Below the pieces are notes generated by a model that was given only the letters and a program-made list of their open reading frames with translations, was not told the DNA's origin and ran no database searches. A stretch of DNA of 64,000 nt from Berghia stephanieae (lineage: Eukaryota; Mollusca; Gastropoda; Nudibranchia; Aeolidiidae): positions 106,197,515-106,261,514 of the forward strand of contig CM067443.1 of assembly GCA_034508935.3 (NCBI GenBank). Direction: 5' to 3'. Of this stretch, positions 1 through 12,900 are shown in pieces. A program made the translations under genes and the position numbers. Positions within the stretch are counted from its first letter, which is position 1, and every line of letters begins with the position of its first letter.

Positions 1-773
1 TCTTCTTCTTCTTCTTCTTCTTCTTCTTCTTCTCTCTTCCTTCTTTCTTCTCTTCTTCTTCTTCTTCTTCTTCTTTTCTTTTCCTTCTTCTTTTCTTCTT
101 TCTTCTTCTTTCTTCTTCTTCTTCTTCTTCCCTTCTTTCTTCTTCTTCTTCTTCTTGCTTCTTTTCTTCTTCATTCTTCTTCTTTCTTCTTCTTCTTCTT
201 TCTTCTTTTTCTTCTTTTCTTCTTCTTCTTCTTTTCTTCTTCTTCTTCTTCTTCTTCTTCTTCTTCTTCTTCTCTTCTTCTTCTTCTTCTTCTTCTTCTT
301 CTTCTTCTTCTTCTTCTTCTTCTTCTTCTTCTTCTTCTTCTTCTTCTTCTTCTTCTTCTTCTTCTTCTTCTTCTTCTTCTTCTTCTTCTTCTTCTTCTTC
401 TTCTTCTTCTTCTTCTTCTTCTTCTTCTTTTCTTCTTCTTCTTCTTCTTCTTCTTCTCTTCTTCTTCTTCTTCTTCTTCTTCTTCTTCTTCTTCTTCTTC
501 TTTTCTTCTTCTTCTTTCCTCTTTTCTTCTTCTTCTTCTTTCTTCTTCTTCTTCTTCTTCTTCTTCTTCTCTCTTCTTCTTCTTCTTCTTCTTCTTCTTC
601 TTCTTCTTCTTCTCTCTTCTTCTTCTTCTTCTTCTTCTTCTTCTTCTTCTCTTCTTCTTCTTCTTCTTCTTCTTCTTCTCTTTCTTCTTCTTCTTCTTCT
701 TCTTCTTCTTCTTCTCTTTTCTTCTTCTTCTTCTTCTTTCTTCTCTCATCATCATCATCATCATCATCATCAT
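1..773. repeat. Long CTT (GAA) microsatellite ending in (ATC)9
   Basis: About 745 bases of nearly pure CTT with scattered C/T slips, then nine ATC units at 747-773. The strand asymmetry is complete (polypyrimidine on plus), a composition able to form triplex DNA. The array runs off the left edge. Open frames across it are simple-sequence artefacts. Confidence 0.97.
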
Positions 774-1024
774 CTTTCTTTCAAGTCTGTAACTTCAATT
801 TTGAAGATTCCACAAACAACAGTATTTTTCTTTTCCAATTTAGTTAAGGATGTCTTATTTCTGATTGAACATTTCATCACACTGACTTTGCCTATTCACC
901 CCACTAATGAACTGTTGTGAAGATAAAACATTAGGGCGACAGAGGGGACCGGTTCGTGGAAAAGAAAATTTGACATTGATTTTTAGTTTAATATATCTGT
1001 GGCTATGTCATAATGAAAGAAGGC

Positions 1025-1186
1025 CTCATTGGGGAAAATAATTTTCATAAAAATACAGAAAAAATAAGATAATTTATGAAAGAAAGTAATAGAGGAAAAT
1101 ATTATCTCATTGGGGAAAATAATTTTCATAAAAATACAGAAAAAATAAGATAATTTATGAAAGAAAGTAATAGCGGAAAATATTAT
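1025..1186. repeat. 81-bp tandem duplication
   Basis: Two near-identical 81-bp copies, 1025-1105 and 1106-1186, each starting CTCATTGGGGAAAATAATTT. They differ mainly at the ends, so the duplication is recent. Confidence 0.93.
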
Positions 1187-2639
1187 CTTTAACAAAACTG
1201 TAAAAATAAAATTGATATTCTGATATGGCATGAAAGACCAAATCATGTCTTATCCAGAAGGTAACTAGTATTGTCAACATGTCCTATTAACGCTTGATCC
1301 ACTCAGACAGGATAAGACAAAATAATGGGCAGAAAAAGAACTGTATAAACTGATCTAATCCACACACCGACATGCAACTCGCATTGGTATCATCACTCAA
1401 CACATATACTAAGCAATTTCATCTACTGCTGTTAAACAGAAGTAAAGAGTAAAGTGTGCTTCCAAGGTAAAAAAAAACCTTTGCCAAGATGATGTTCTTT
1501 CATTTAAACCTGAACTTAACAAGCTCAAACGATGATGAAAATTAATTGAATGAATGAATGAATATGGCCTCGCTGTCTCTATGGACGTTTACCGTTGACC
1601 TTAAGATTCCAATGTTGCATATTGTAGGTACGTGCGTCTTCACCTGTCTACTGTATCAAATATCATATCAAAATCGTCTGGGTAGATCAGTTCGCGGGTA
1701 AAGATTTAAGGAAACGGGAGTTTTTTTTGTGCTGCTTCCAAATATACGGTAAAAAGAATTGGGCTCAGTTCCCAGCGACGTCAATAGTGAAAATGTTTCC
1801 GAACCAGATGTAAATGTAAGTGTTGTGTTTGCCAGCAGTGATCTTATTAGATCTAATTAATTGTTATTTTCAAATCCTTTTTTGACACAGTCAATTGGTG
1901 TGAACAATTCAAAATTTCCCTTCCACGGACAGTAATAATAATTAAGAAAATGCAAACCCCGCTATATGCAGGCTCAGGGAATATTAAAGTATAGACAATT
2001 GATGAATGAATCATAGAATCTGATATAACCCCATATTCATCACATTATTCAAAAATTTTATTCATCATTTCTCCATATTTTAGTTTATTAGGAGACTTAA
2101 AATATTGCTAATATTTGTCTATGCGTAAAACAAATCTGAGCTACAATTCGCTCCATCTTCTTTTGTTTTGTTTTGTTATCTATGTGTCAGAGCTTCAAGT
2201 TTTTGCAAAATTCATTCAGGTTCAAACAAAATACCTCAATGATGGAAAAGTCATATTATGTGAAACACTCCTTTACAAAGATTATAATAGACGAGAAATA
2301 TGAAATATATCTAATTTAGAGTTTTTTAAAAAATTTTAAGAAAGAGAGAAACATTGTGGATGGTAAGGTATGTGACGTGATAAAGAAAGAAAAAATAAGC
2401 AGGAGAAAAGAAAATGTCATCCTTGGCCATTAATTTCATAAGTAGGACTTTGCAACCATCAGTAGCAGATTTTGATGACTACACCACCGGTATTCATACT
2501 GCTATCCTCCTCTCCCCCCTCCCTTCCATGCTTATGTACAGTTTCATATACTCTTTGGACAGTACTTTTTTTTCCCAGAACATGAGAAATTGACCCTATT
2601 TGACTGAAGGGGTCTACACCAGACAAGTATCTTAGTCTG

Positions 2640-2882
2640 CTTTCTACAACCCAAAAAGCCAAGGTTTATTTCAGTTTCTATAACGTGAAACAGACAATAG
2701 CTATTGCTTGCTACTCTTTGGATAGGACACTAGTCTATCGCACAGTATTTTCTGCCAAAGCTTACACATCTAGCTGCTAGGTGGACAGTGGATGAGTAAA
2801 AAATCTCGACCACACCCGAGATCAATCTCTGACCCTTTGCATGTAAAGCGAGAGTTCTACCAACTTAGCTACCGTGTGCCCT
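2640..2882 (-). mobile_element. tRNA-derived SINE, old copy
   Basis: Matches the SINE at 39633-39875 over most of its length (TTTCTATAACG, TGCTACTCTTTGGATA, CTAGTCTATCGCA). On the minus strand the right end reads TAGCTAAGTTGGTAGAACTC, a tRNA box A. More diverged than the 39.6 kb copy. Confidence 0.75.
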
Positions 2883-3533
2883 CTCCCCATTTTATACAGA
2901 TTATAATAACCCATTCATGCTGCAAATGCTGGCATTCATAAAAATATTGACATAAACTTTTCTCCTGTTTCTTTCATCATCACAAACACCGTCATTACCA
3001 TAAGCATTTGTGAAACTTCATGCTTTTATTTACCTTTTTCACGCTCAGATTCGCCTGAGAATACAAAATTAGTTCTCACCTGTATCAGTTCTCTTCATAA
3101 AAATCTGGAATTTGTTCTTAGAAATGTCATCAACAATTCTCCATTCATTTCCTCAAACTAACAAAAATGTTTTAAAGCTTGCATGCTTATTTTTTCAAAT
3201 ATCTAAATGTTTGGAACAAACCATTAACTTACTTCTAATACTGGATGTGATGTAAGTATTTTGATGGACTGTCTATAAATTTTAAAGAACCCGTGTATTT
3301 TTTTATTATTTTTTTTTCATCATTCATGAAACATAGAATCCAGTTTCAGTCCTCTCATATCATATTTGAGTTTATGGCCACAGCCAATGCACACATGTCT
3401 GAAGAGATTAGATCATAAAGCATTATTTGAATGTGATCATAATTTCCTATACAACTACCATCAGTTATCTCCTGAAATTACTTTTTTTTGAGTCATAATG
3501 ATCATCATAAAAGTTTGAAGAATAAAAACTTAC

Positions 3534-3648
3534 GTTGTATCTCATATAGTTGCATGTCTGGACCATTTGCATGCGGAGCATTGGAAGAATATTCGCCCTT
3601 TTTAGCTTGATATTGCTGGTCTTCTAACTCACTCTTCAAATTCTTGAT
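3534..3648 (-). CDS. LRRFIP: LRRFIP coding exon 9 (short isoform), last one in the window
   Basis: Codes IKNLKSELEDQQYQAKKG, then SSNAPHANGPDMQLYEIQ plus one base of Arg. Matches human IRKLKLQLEEERQK...NGSDLQFIEMQR. Donor GTAAGT. The next expected segment (human DANRQISEYKFKL) is not recognisable between 1 and 3533. Confidence 0.87.
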
Positions 3649-6600
3649 CTAGATTATAAGGAAATTATCAGTAATTTTAAGGTTTTAAAAGTTTTGCAGG
3701 GGCAGGAGGGAGGGGGGGGGGGGGTGTGTATATCAAATGGGTAAATATAAATATGAAGCAAGATGTATTTTCTTCAACTGCATCTTCAAATGAGACCAAC
3801 TTATTTCATAAAAGGGTGGAATCAAAATAGAAATCACTTACTCACTCAAAAATGACAAAAATCAAGTGGCACAGCTAAATGAAACTTGTTAAGAAATCAC
3901 TCAGACCATTCCAATTCCAGCAGAAAAAAAATAAGAAAACTTAAAATGCTAAACACTGCTTATTGATAACAGAAACCAATATTTTTCAAACAGCAAAAAT
4001 CATTATTATTTTCTTATCGTATTCAAAATACAATTCTTACTCTTATAGCGCCTTTTGATTTGTTTGGATTTATTAACATATTCATAAGAACTTTGAATGA
4101 ATCATTAAATAATCTAACAACTTTTAACAATTTTCTCTTTTGTAGCAATCATATAGCTTTATTATCAGCTACATTATGAGAAAGACTACGGTAATAAACA
4201 AACATTTAGATTTAACATCCTGGTAGAATTCTCACCTCTTTATGTAATGCTTCACGTTCCTTGACAAAGCCTCTTATCTTATCATCTGAAAACATAAAAT
4301 GACAATTTTACAATTTTTTAAAAAGTTGCTTTATTCTATTTTTCTTGATAATCAAGCAATATACATTTCATGCAACCTCCTATGTTTTGTCTGTTTTTAA
4401 GCGTTTTACGGCGCTTGCAACACATTTAGGTTATATCAGCGCCAGTAAAAAGGAAGGAAATTGGATGGTAAAAACATTCTAGAGGTACAAGTAAAAGAAC
4501 TTGAGGAAAAAGTAAGACAACGGGAATTAGTTCAAATAGGAAACAGATGTAGATTCCAAGAGCACACTATCAGAGTACTTAGTTTGAGATCATCTATGGG
4601 CATTGCTCTTATCTCTTCTCTGAAAATTAGTTCAGTTTTAGAAAAATTTCGGCACCAACCTGGCATAGTGATTTGTTGAAAATGAAATTCAAAACAAATT
4701 ATGCAGTAATTCAGATAAATTTTATATTAAAAGTTTACACTTCAAATCTAATCTTCAGAGAGATAAGTTGATAAGAGCTAAGTTTCTGTTACCCCAGCCT
4801 TTGAAACTTAGTTACCTCATTTGTAAGTGCTATGTCAATTAAATAAATACAATACAGTGCAACATAGTTGCCTCAAAAACATAAACTCAGACAATATTAC
4901 TATGTCTCTTTTACCCATTAAATTTCCGGGGGTTTTTTGGTTTTTTTTTTGGTTTTTTTTTGTATTAGCAAAATATCTGTCGTGAATACCAACATGACTT
5001 TCACAGAGAAACCAGTCAAAAAATGATGTGAATGGCTACAATTTTAAAACTGTGTGGCAAAGATTTTCATTAAAATGTTTAAGTGGAGATAAACTGACTT
5101 TATGAAAACATTGAAGTTATAAGTGTTAAATGTTGTTATCAACAGTGGATGATTGGGAGGGGACATGTAAATATTTTAGAGCTTTAATAAGCGTCCTAGT
5201 AAAAAGATCAAGGGAACACATTCCACAAAAACCAGGGGAAGATATGTCCGGTATGAGAAACACTCCCTGTCCCATCCAAAGGACCCCTGACACAAGGGCC
5301 AAACTCATTTCATTGCGATATATATCAATACTAACAAAATCGTGGCAGGAGGGTGATTTTTTTAAAACTATCGACCCTTACCCTCCATCCTCCCTCCCCT
5401 TCTAAATAAAAAGGTACATTAGACTTTCCCAGTGAAAGATTCCAGAAAGAGCTATGATTGTCTTATTTCAGGACAAAGACACACAGACAGCCAAATGAAA
5501 GGTAATAAGAGAGTTAGGGATAGAGATGAAAACAAGATTTAACTATCTGATCCACAAGGATCTGCATCTCGATTTCAACATTAAAATCCTGAGTTTATAT
5601 GTATGTATGTAATTGTTGAATTTATGGGGACAGTCCTCATTTCCTTTCTACACTAAACACATGACTGGCAAGAGACCACAAGATGAGAGCAAGTGAGCAT
5701 ACATTAATGGTTCACAAAATTTAATATAGTCGCAAACAGCAATAACACGTGTATTGACATTACAATCTTCAAACAGTATTGAAGGGCCTTGAAAATCAAA
5801 TATATCTTGATAATTTGTCACCTTATTTCAGCACATCATTTATAACATCGGTGTTTCAATAAAATTCTTTACATATCACTAACAATTTCCCCTATATTGC
5901 AATGAAAAAAGACCAATTAAAGGCCAAAAGAAATGAAAGAAGTAAAGTAAGATGCATAGGTAAACTCAAAGAGACATTGGAATTAATAAAGTCACACATA
6001 CATATTTTAAATTAAAAGTTGGAGGGGAAGGGGTGAATGTGTTTATAAATTTTCAATTTTTCCATCATGATTCCTGACGTAACTCATTACAACAGTGTAA
6101 AATAATATTACCTCCTCTATTTTTGTAAAGAACTTCCCATTCTCTATAGCTTTCTTCTATTCTAATGTCATTAGAAATTGATACGCAAAGATCTTTTGAT
6201 ATAGATTCCACCGGGAAATAATTCATAAAAAAAGACATTTTAATATTTTAATGAAAAGGGTGAGAATTCGTAACAAGAACTCTTGATGATTGTGTGGTTC
6301 AAGATTGCAAATAAAATAAAATTAATCAAATGTGCTTTCAAGAAGTAAATGCTCACTTGCCCTTAACTAACAGTATGTGTTCCTTAGCAAAAAAAAAAGA
6401 AGAAAAAAATAAACAACAACAAACAGATAAAAAATATATTGAAAAAATATATATAAAAGACAGAACAGAGAAGAAATCATGAAGAGCATTCCATTCCTGC
6501 CACACCAAAAAATTGTGACATAAGCTGCAGGGTCAAATTGTGTCATAATCTTATGGTGACGTCATTCATGCCAAACTCATCCATCATTTGTAAAGGACTA

Positions 6601-6880
6601 AAAAAAAACAGGGACTGATTTTGATTTTATAAATAATTTATTCCCAAAAATAATTGAAACATTATATACTGTCAAAAGATTATATAGATATATAATTTAA
6701 AGATATTTATTCAAGCTGTTTAAAAAAAAATGTTAATTCCCCCACCCCCTTCCCTTTCCAATCAGTAGTATTCCAAATTCTTGAATGAAAATATGCTTAA
6801 GAAACAGTTTGGCAAGAAATGGATGGATAAAATGAATATGCATTCTGATATCTCTCAATTAATTTGAAAATAAAATATAC

Positions 6881-6969
<89 letters not shown>

Positions 6970-9900
6970 TGATGATGATGATCATGATGATAAGTATAAG
7001 TATATTTATGCAAGTAATAAAAATAAAAAAGGATAATCCTTTATAAAGACAAAAACTTCTATGGATTTCCAGATAAATGTACCATTTCAAAGCCAAAAAA
7101 TACATTTTGTATTCAAAATTAAAGCATCCACAAAACAAACTTCTGACATTGATCAAAAATAGGTAACTGCGTTTTCTGTTTTGATTATTATGGCACTTCG
7201 TTGGATTTTAGAGAAAAAAAATTAAACAACACATTTTGATCTTCATATCAAAACCACTGATTATGATGACAATTTGACCCTGGACTGTAATATTTTCTTT
7301 AACTTTTATCCTATTATATAAAATTACAAAATTTTTTCAGACAACAATAATCCTCAAAAGAAAAAAAGGGTAAAAAGAATAAACATTATTATGCATCAGC
7401 TCTCAACAAAATTATAAGGTGTGAGAACTATTTTCTGAACACAATAAATATCACATTAAAAGCATTAACGAAATAACATTGCATTGGGTATAGAAAAGGT
7501 TGTGAGATAAAGCACGTGACAGAATTAATTGGTGGTTATGTCTTGCCATTTTTCCCAATCTGTCAATCAAACTATTAACATAATGTCTTTATATACTACT
7601 TTAGAAAAGCAAATTTATGTAATTTCAGTTTAATATTGGAATGTTTAAATTTCAACAACAATTTCATACAAAATACATCCACATAGGAGTACATTTTGTA
7701 ATCATCATAATTTCAAATAAAAAAACTCTTAACGATGCTATTGTTGACTGCATTCTTTCCCTAATTTGCGTGAAAGATTTTTTTTTTTTTTTCAGAAAAT
7801 GTTACGAATATAAAATGATTTAAATAGTGTACCAAAATGTTCTGTTCAAGCGAGTCATATCTATATACAGACGAGAGTATTATTATTTTTGTCCTACAGA
7901 AAGAAATCTTTTTCAAGCAATTCATTTGATGACAAAATACACATACTGGGGTCCATTCCGACAAGCAAACAAGAGAGCAAACAAAGGTTATGGCAATTTT
8001 TTTAAAATACATATTATACCAATCAAACACAGTCATCTAATTAAAGGTCTCTTGGACAATTACACACATGCGCTTAACATTCTGGATGAAATAATACACA
8101 TCATATGCCTATATCTGTCTATTGAAAATCTTTAAAATCTGTGGTTTTCATGGAGGAAAAACAGTCCTCAGTGTAACTCTAAATAATTTGCTCTTAGTAG
8201 GTTAAATGACACTTAAAATTTCTAGATACATGTGCTCTGGCATAAGCTTTTTCCTTTTCTACAAGTTTTATTGCTATTGTAGATCTGAAGCCAAAAATCC
8301 TACGAATTTCTTGTAACACTAGGCAAAATATGAATAACATTTTGGTCTTGAAATGAATATTCATCATTTTAGATCTTACCAATTCTAAGGATCAAATTCA
8401 TATATAACCAGAATATTTTTTAATTAATAAACATACATATATACGATATATCAGAGGGTCACAAAAAAACTTTCCACTATTTATTTTGTAAAAAGCTATA
8501 AAGATATCTTTTTCAAATCTCTATTACTATTATAACTATTCTTTATTATTAGAATTGCAAAATATCATGATTAACGGTTTTTGAATAATATAAAATCTTT
8601 TAACACCACCTAAAAATGTTGATATCGAAAAGATGACTCAACTTATTGTCGCATTTGCGTGTTGTAATTTCTAAAGAAGTCACTCCTTGCTATGCCTGGG
8701 AAACTCTATGCTGATAATTTCATTTTTCACCAAGATGGTGCTATATCCCATACAAGCAAAAGAACGCAAGCTTTTCTTCGAAGTAAGAATTTTTATTTCA
8801 TAGAGAAAGGTAACTGGCCACCTCAACCACCCGGCCTGAATCCATGGATTACGCAATTTGGAATTCTTTGACCGAGAAGGTTTATAGAGGACAAAGATCT
8901 GCATTCACAGAAGAAACCTTGAGAGAAAGAATTATTTTATGGTAGGAGGAGAAAACAATTAAGGAAATTCAGAAGTGCATTTCAAGTTGGAAAAAGAGAC
9001 TATGTTGGGTCATTAAAGAGGACAGCGACATTTCAAGTTGGAAAAGAGACTATGTTGGGTCATTAAAGAGGACAGCGGCATTTCAAGTTGGAAAAAGAGA
9101 CTATGTTGGGTCATTAAAGAGGACAGCAGTGCTATGGATGACTTAATGTGCTAACTTTGTAATCGTTGGACCAAAATAGGCATTGCGAGTGTGCTATATA
9201 GACGATTTATTATTACATGATGAGGAGAATTATGATGAAAATAATGTTTATGGTGACATAATGTTTGCTAAAAATGGCAACAAATGTTAAGAACATCATC
9301 ATTATACTCTCTGCAATGTTGGGTCATTTTTCTCTGATATTGTACTTTTCTGAACACGGTTTTGAAAAATCACTGTTTCTTTTTTTGTTTCTCAACTCAT
9401 ATTCATAAAATGTGCAGTGTGAGTCTACGTATAAGGATTTGTTTTATTTGTATTTTGAATAAGAAAGAAATCCAATAAAAAGTCTCAGAGATACAAAAAG
9501 CGGCGAGTTTTTTGTGACCACCTGAAATATGTACAGTTAGAATCACAATTCATTTGTGATACATAATAAATGATGACATAATAATGAATTAACGAGGTTA
9601 CTATAACCAAAGGAATGGATGCTTTCTATGGTTACGTTAACTCACTCTGTGAGAATGTGAGATATATTGAGACCGATATAACACGATAAACTGATTCAAA
9701 GAAAAAACATTATGCTTAAATTGAAAATTTACAAGACCTAAAATCAATCAATGACCCAACCAAAATCTGGCTAAAGTTATAAATAAGGATATGTCCACTG
9801 AAAGACACTTTAGTAAAATTTAAAAAGCCAAACCCTTCATAGTTTTGTTTTAATTACGCCATTCCCAGCAGCACTGTTGTGTAGGCATTCCATGAAGGAA

Positions 9901-12900
9901 TATATTTAATTATCCATCAAACATCTACAGTCAACAGGAATCACCCATGTTGTCCAAAGAGGAACTTAATAATATTCTTGCCCAATGAAAACATCTGGTA
10001 TCTGTAACAGAGATGCAACCTTACCCCCCCCCCCCCCCCCCTCCTCAACTTTTTCATTTATTTTTAGACAGAAAAGAAAAACCAATGACATAAAACATTA
10101 CATTTAGCTTGATTAAATATCATCCAGTGGGTATAGAAAATGTTGCTGCTTAAAGCTCAATGGAAAAAAATAACGATAAGTAATGAAATGTAAGCTTCAA
10201 TTCATTGAAGGAAGACAGATATATGAGAGATGTGAGAAACACATTCTCACATCTCTCATTCATCCTTAGTGTTTCATTCATCGTGTTTTGTTGATAAAGG
10301 GGAAATCCGAAATGTCCACATTATCTGTCTTCGTTTAATAAATTGAAGCTTACAATTCATGACTTATTGGTTTTTTTCCAGTGAGTATAGAAATTGCTAT
10401 TTGTAATATCCTTTCAAAAATCATTTCAATATGCATAAATGCTACCACACATACTGAAAGTAATTTAACAAACATTCTCATTAACATTGAACAATTAATA
10501 CAACAGTGGATTACATCAAAATACTTATGACAATGCTCAGAACAAATTAAAATTTTGGAATGTGTTGAACAAAAACAACAGATCTCAATTTTTAAAAAAT
10601 TAATTTTGTATAATGTGCAAAAATATGTCTTTGGTTAATGACTTTTTTTTTGTTTACAAATCTCAACAGCAAACGAAATAGAATTTAAAATATATGTACA
10701 ATAATTTTTTTCGGATTTAAAAAAAGGAAGAAAAAAGGTGTCACAAGGTCATGGCATAAAATCATCAACATATCGCAAAAGACAATAGAGAAACAAAACT
10801 GGAGAAAACAATCCAATTCCATGCTGGAATTTGTTAACATCATTGAAAATGGCACAAATACGTACTGATTAATATCAATATATAACATTAAAATAGTGAG
10901 TAAAATAATATTAGTGAATCCTCTGTTTAAAAAGAATATACAGTGATAAGAGAATTGATATTAGCACATAAAATTGATATCACAATTCAAGCAATTACTG
11001 TTCAATCATATCTCTCAAAGATGAGTTAACACAAATATAAGTTTTTCAAACTATTCAGCACCATAATTAGAGTTTTAAACCTTTATCACAATCACAAATT
11101 TACAATCAACTATAATTCTTTTTATTTGATTATGAATAAGTACATTTGTGAATCAAAAAAGAATTAAAAATACCACGAAGAAGAAAATAAAACATTCACA
11201 GCATGAACCAGTTTGTTCACAGGAACGTGGAAGAAGTAGTATCTAAAGGAATGTTTTATATTTACAGGAGTAGTCAATATAGACTATAGGATTCCTTAAA
11301 TATCTAATGATTATGAATAAATACATTTTCTAAATATTTTTGTTATAAGACAATGTCCTCAAACAGATATTATCAGTGAAAATTTACAGCCAAAAAAAGG
11401 CTATTAGTTGAAGACCTTTTTAAACAATTTAAATCTCTTTGATTTGTTTTTGCTCTTTTCTTCATCTTTTTGTCCAAAGCACCCTCCAAATCTTCTGGCT
11501 CGAGAGAGCTGTGAGATTCCGATTTGCCCATTTTCCCTTTTACAATCTTTTTCCTCATCAACATGAGAGGTTTCCACATGAGAGGCTTTCCGCATTTTCA
11601 CCAAAATCTTTATTGCTATCAAAAATATCATTCACGACTGATAAGGACAAGATGTGGCACAATCCTCTTTATCTTCTTCCACCATATCTAATGAAGGTTC
11701 TGTTGAAGCTTCTGTTGTTTCGAATGCAATCTTCTTGACAAGTTGCTCCTAAATCTAATAATTTCCCATCAGAGAGGCTCGGCCTATTTAAGTCATCTTT
11801 ATCATTTAAACTTAAGCTGGTTTCACCATTACCATCGTCATTATCACCACTCCAAATCAAGTCTTCAATGATGTCATCAAGATCATAGTCATCCATGAGA
11901 ACTGCCCCATCAGAGAATCAGACAGGCACCGTGAATATGATGTTTTGGCAGGTTGACTTTCCTTATCATCCTTCTTTCTAAGGTCAAATCGTTTTCTTCA
12001 CAAGCATTCTTTAATAGCTTGTCTCTATCAACATCATCAGAATCTGAAAAAATGTTTCCATCTTTACTGAACTTGTCATCTTCCTTGACTGCATCAAAAC
12101 TGCCAGAACTCACGACAGGGTTTCCATCGGTACCAATCTTACTATCATCTTTCTTGACTGCAACAACACCACCAGACCCTTCAACAGTGTTTTCATCTTT
12201 ACTTATCTTGTCATCTTCCTTCAATGTGTCACCACTGCCAGAACCTTCATATGTGTTTCCATCTTCACTGATCTTGTCATTTCCTCCTTCACTGCATCAA
12301 CACTGCCAGAACCTTCATATGTGTTTCCATCTTCACTATCTTGTCACTATCTTCCTTCACTGCATCAACACTGCCAGAACCTCAACAGAGTTTCTATCTT
12401 TACTAATCTGTCACTATCTTCCTTCACTGCATCAACACTGCCAGAACCTTCAACAGTGTTTCCATCTTTACTGATCTTGTCATATCTTCCTTCACTGCAT
12501 CAACACTGCCAGAACCTTCAACAGTGTTTCCATCTTTACTGATCTTGTCACTATCTTCATTCACTGCATCAACACTGCCAGAACCTCAACAGTGTTTCCA
12601 TCTTTACTGATCTTGTCACTATCTTCCTTCACTGCATCAACACTGCCAGAACCTACAACAGTGTTTCCATCTTCACTGATCTTACCATCATCTTCTTCAC
12701 CTTCAACTCTACCATAGCTTACGACAGTGATTTCAAGTTTATCTTCAACTTTATCAATAGATTCATTAGCATTTTTATCTTTACTAATTTTGTCATGGTC
12801 TTCTTTGCCTACATTAACATCACCTGAAACGTCAATAATTTTTTCATCATTATTGATCTTGTCATCTTCTTCTTTATCTCCACGAACACTAGCAGAAGCT

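Larger units (their letters stand above)
774..3533. other. Repeat-bearing non-coding stretch left of LRRFIP exon 9
   Basis: Presumably an intron of LRRFIP, because its last exons are missing. It contains an 81-bp duplication (1025-1186), a SINE (about 2640-2882) and AT-rich sequence. No exon of the family was recognised here on either strand. Confidence 0.6.

Noticed and set aside
155-847. Long Phe/Ser/Leu open frame and its Glu/Lys/Arg counterpart over the CTT array
   Set aside because: Any triplet microsatellite is open in all frames; composition is three residues only.
2459-2662. 67-codon minus-strand open frame
   Set aside because: No recognisable domain, overlaps the edge of a SINE and shows no splice context.
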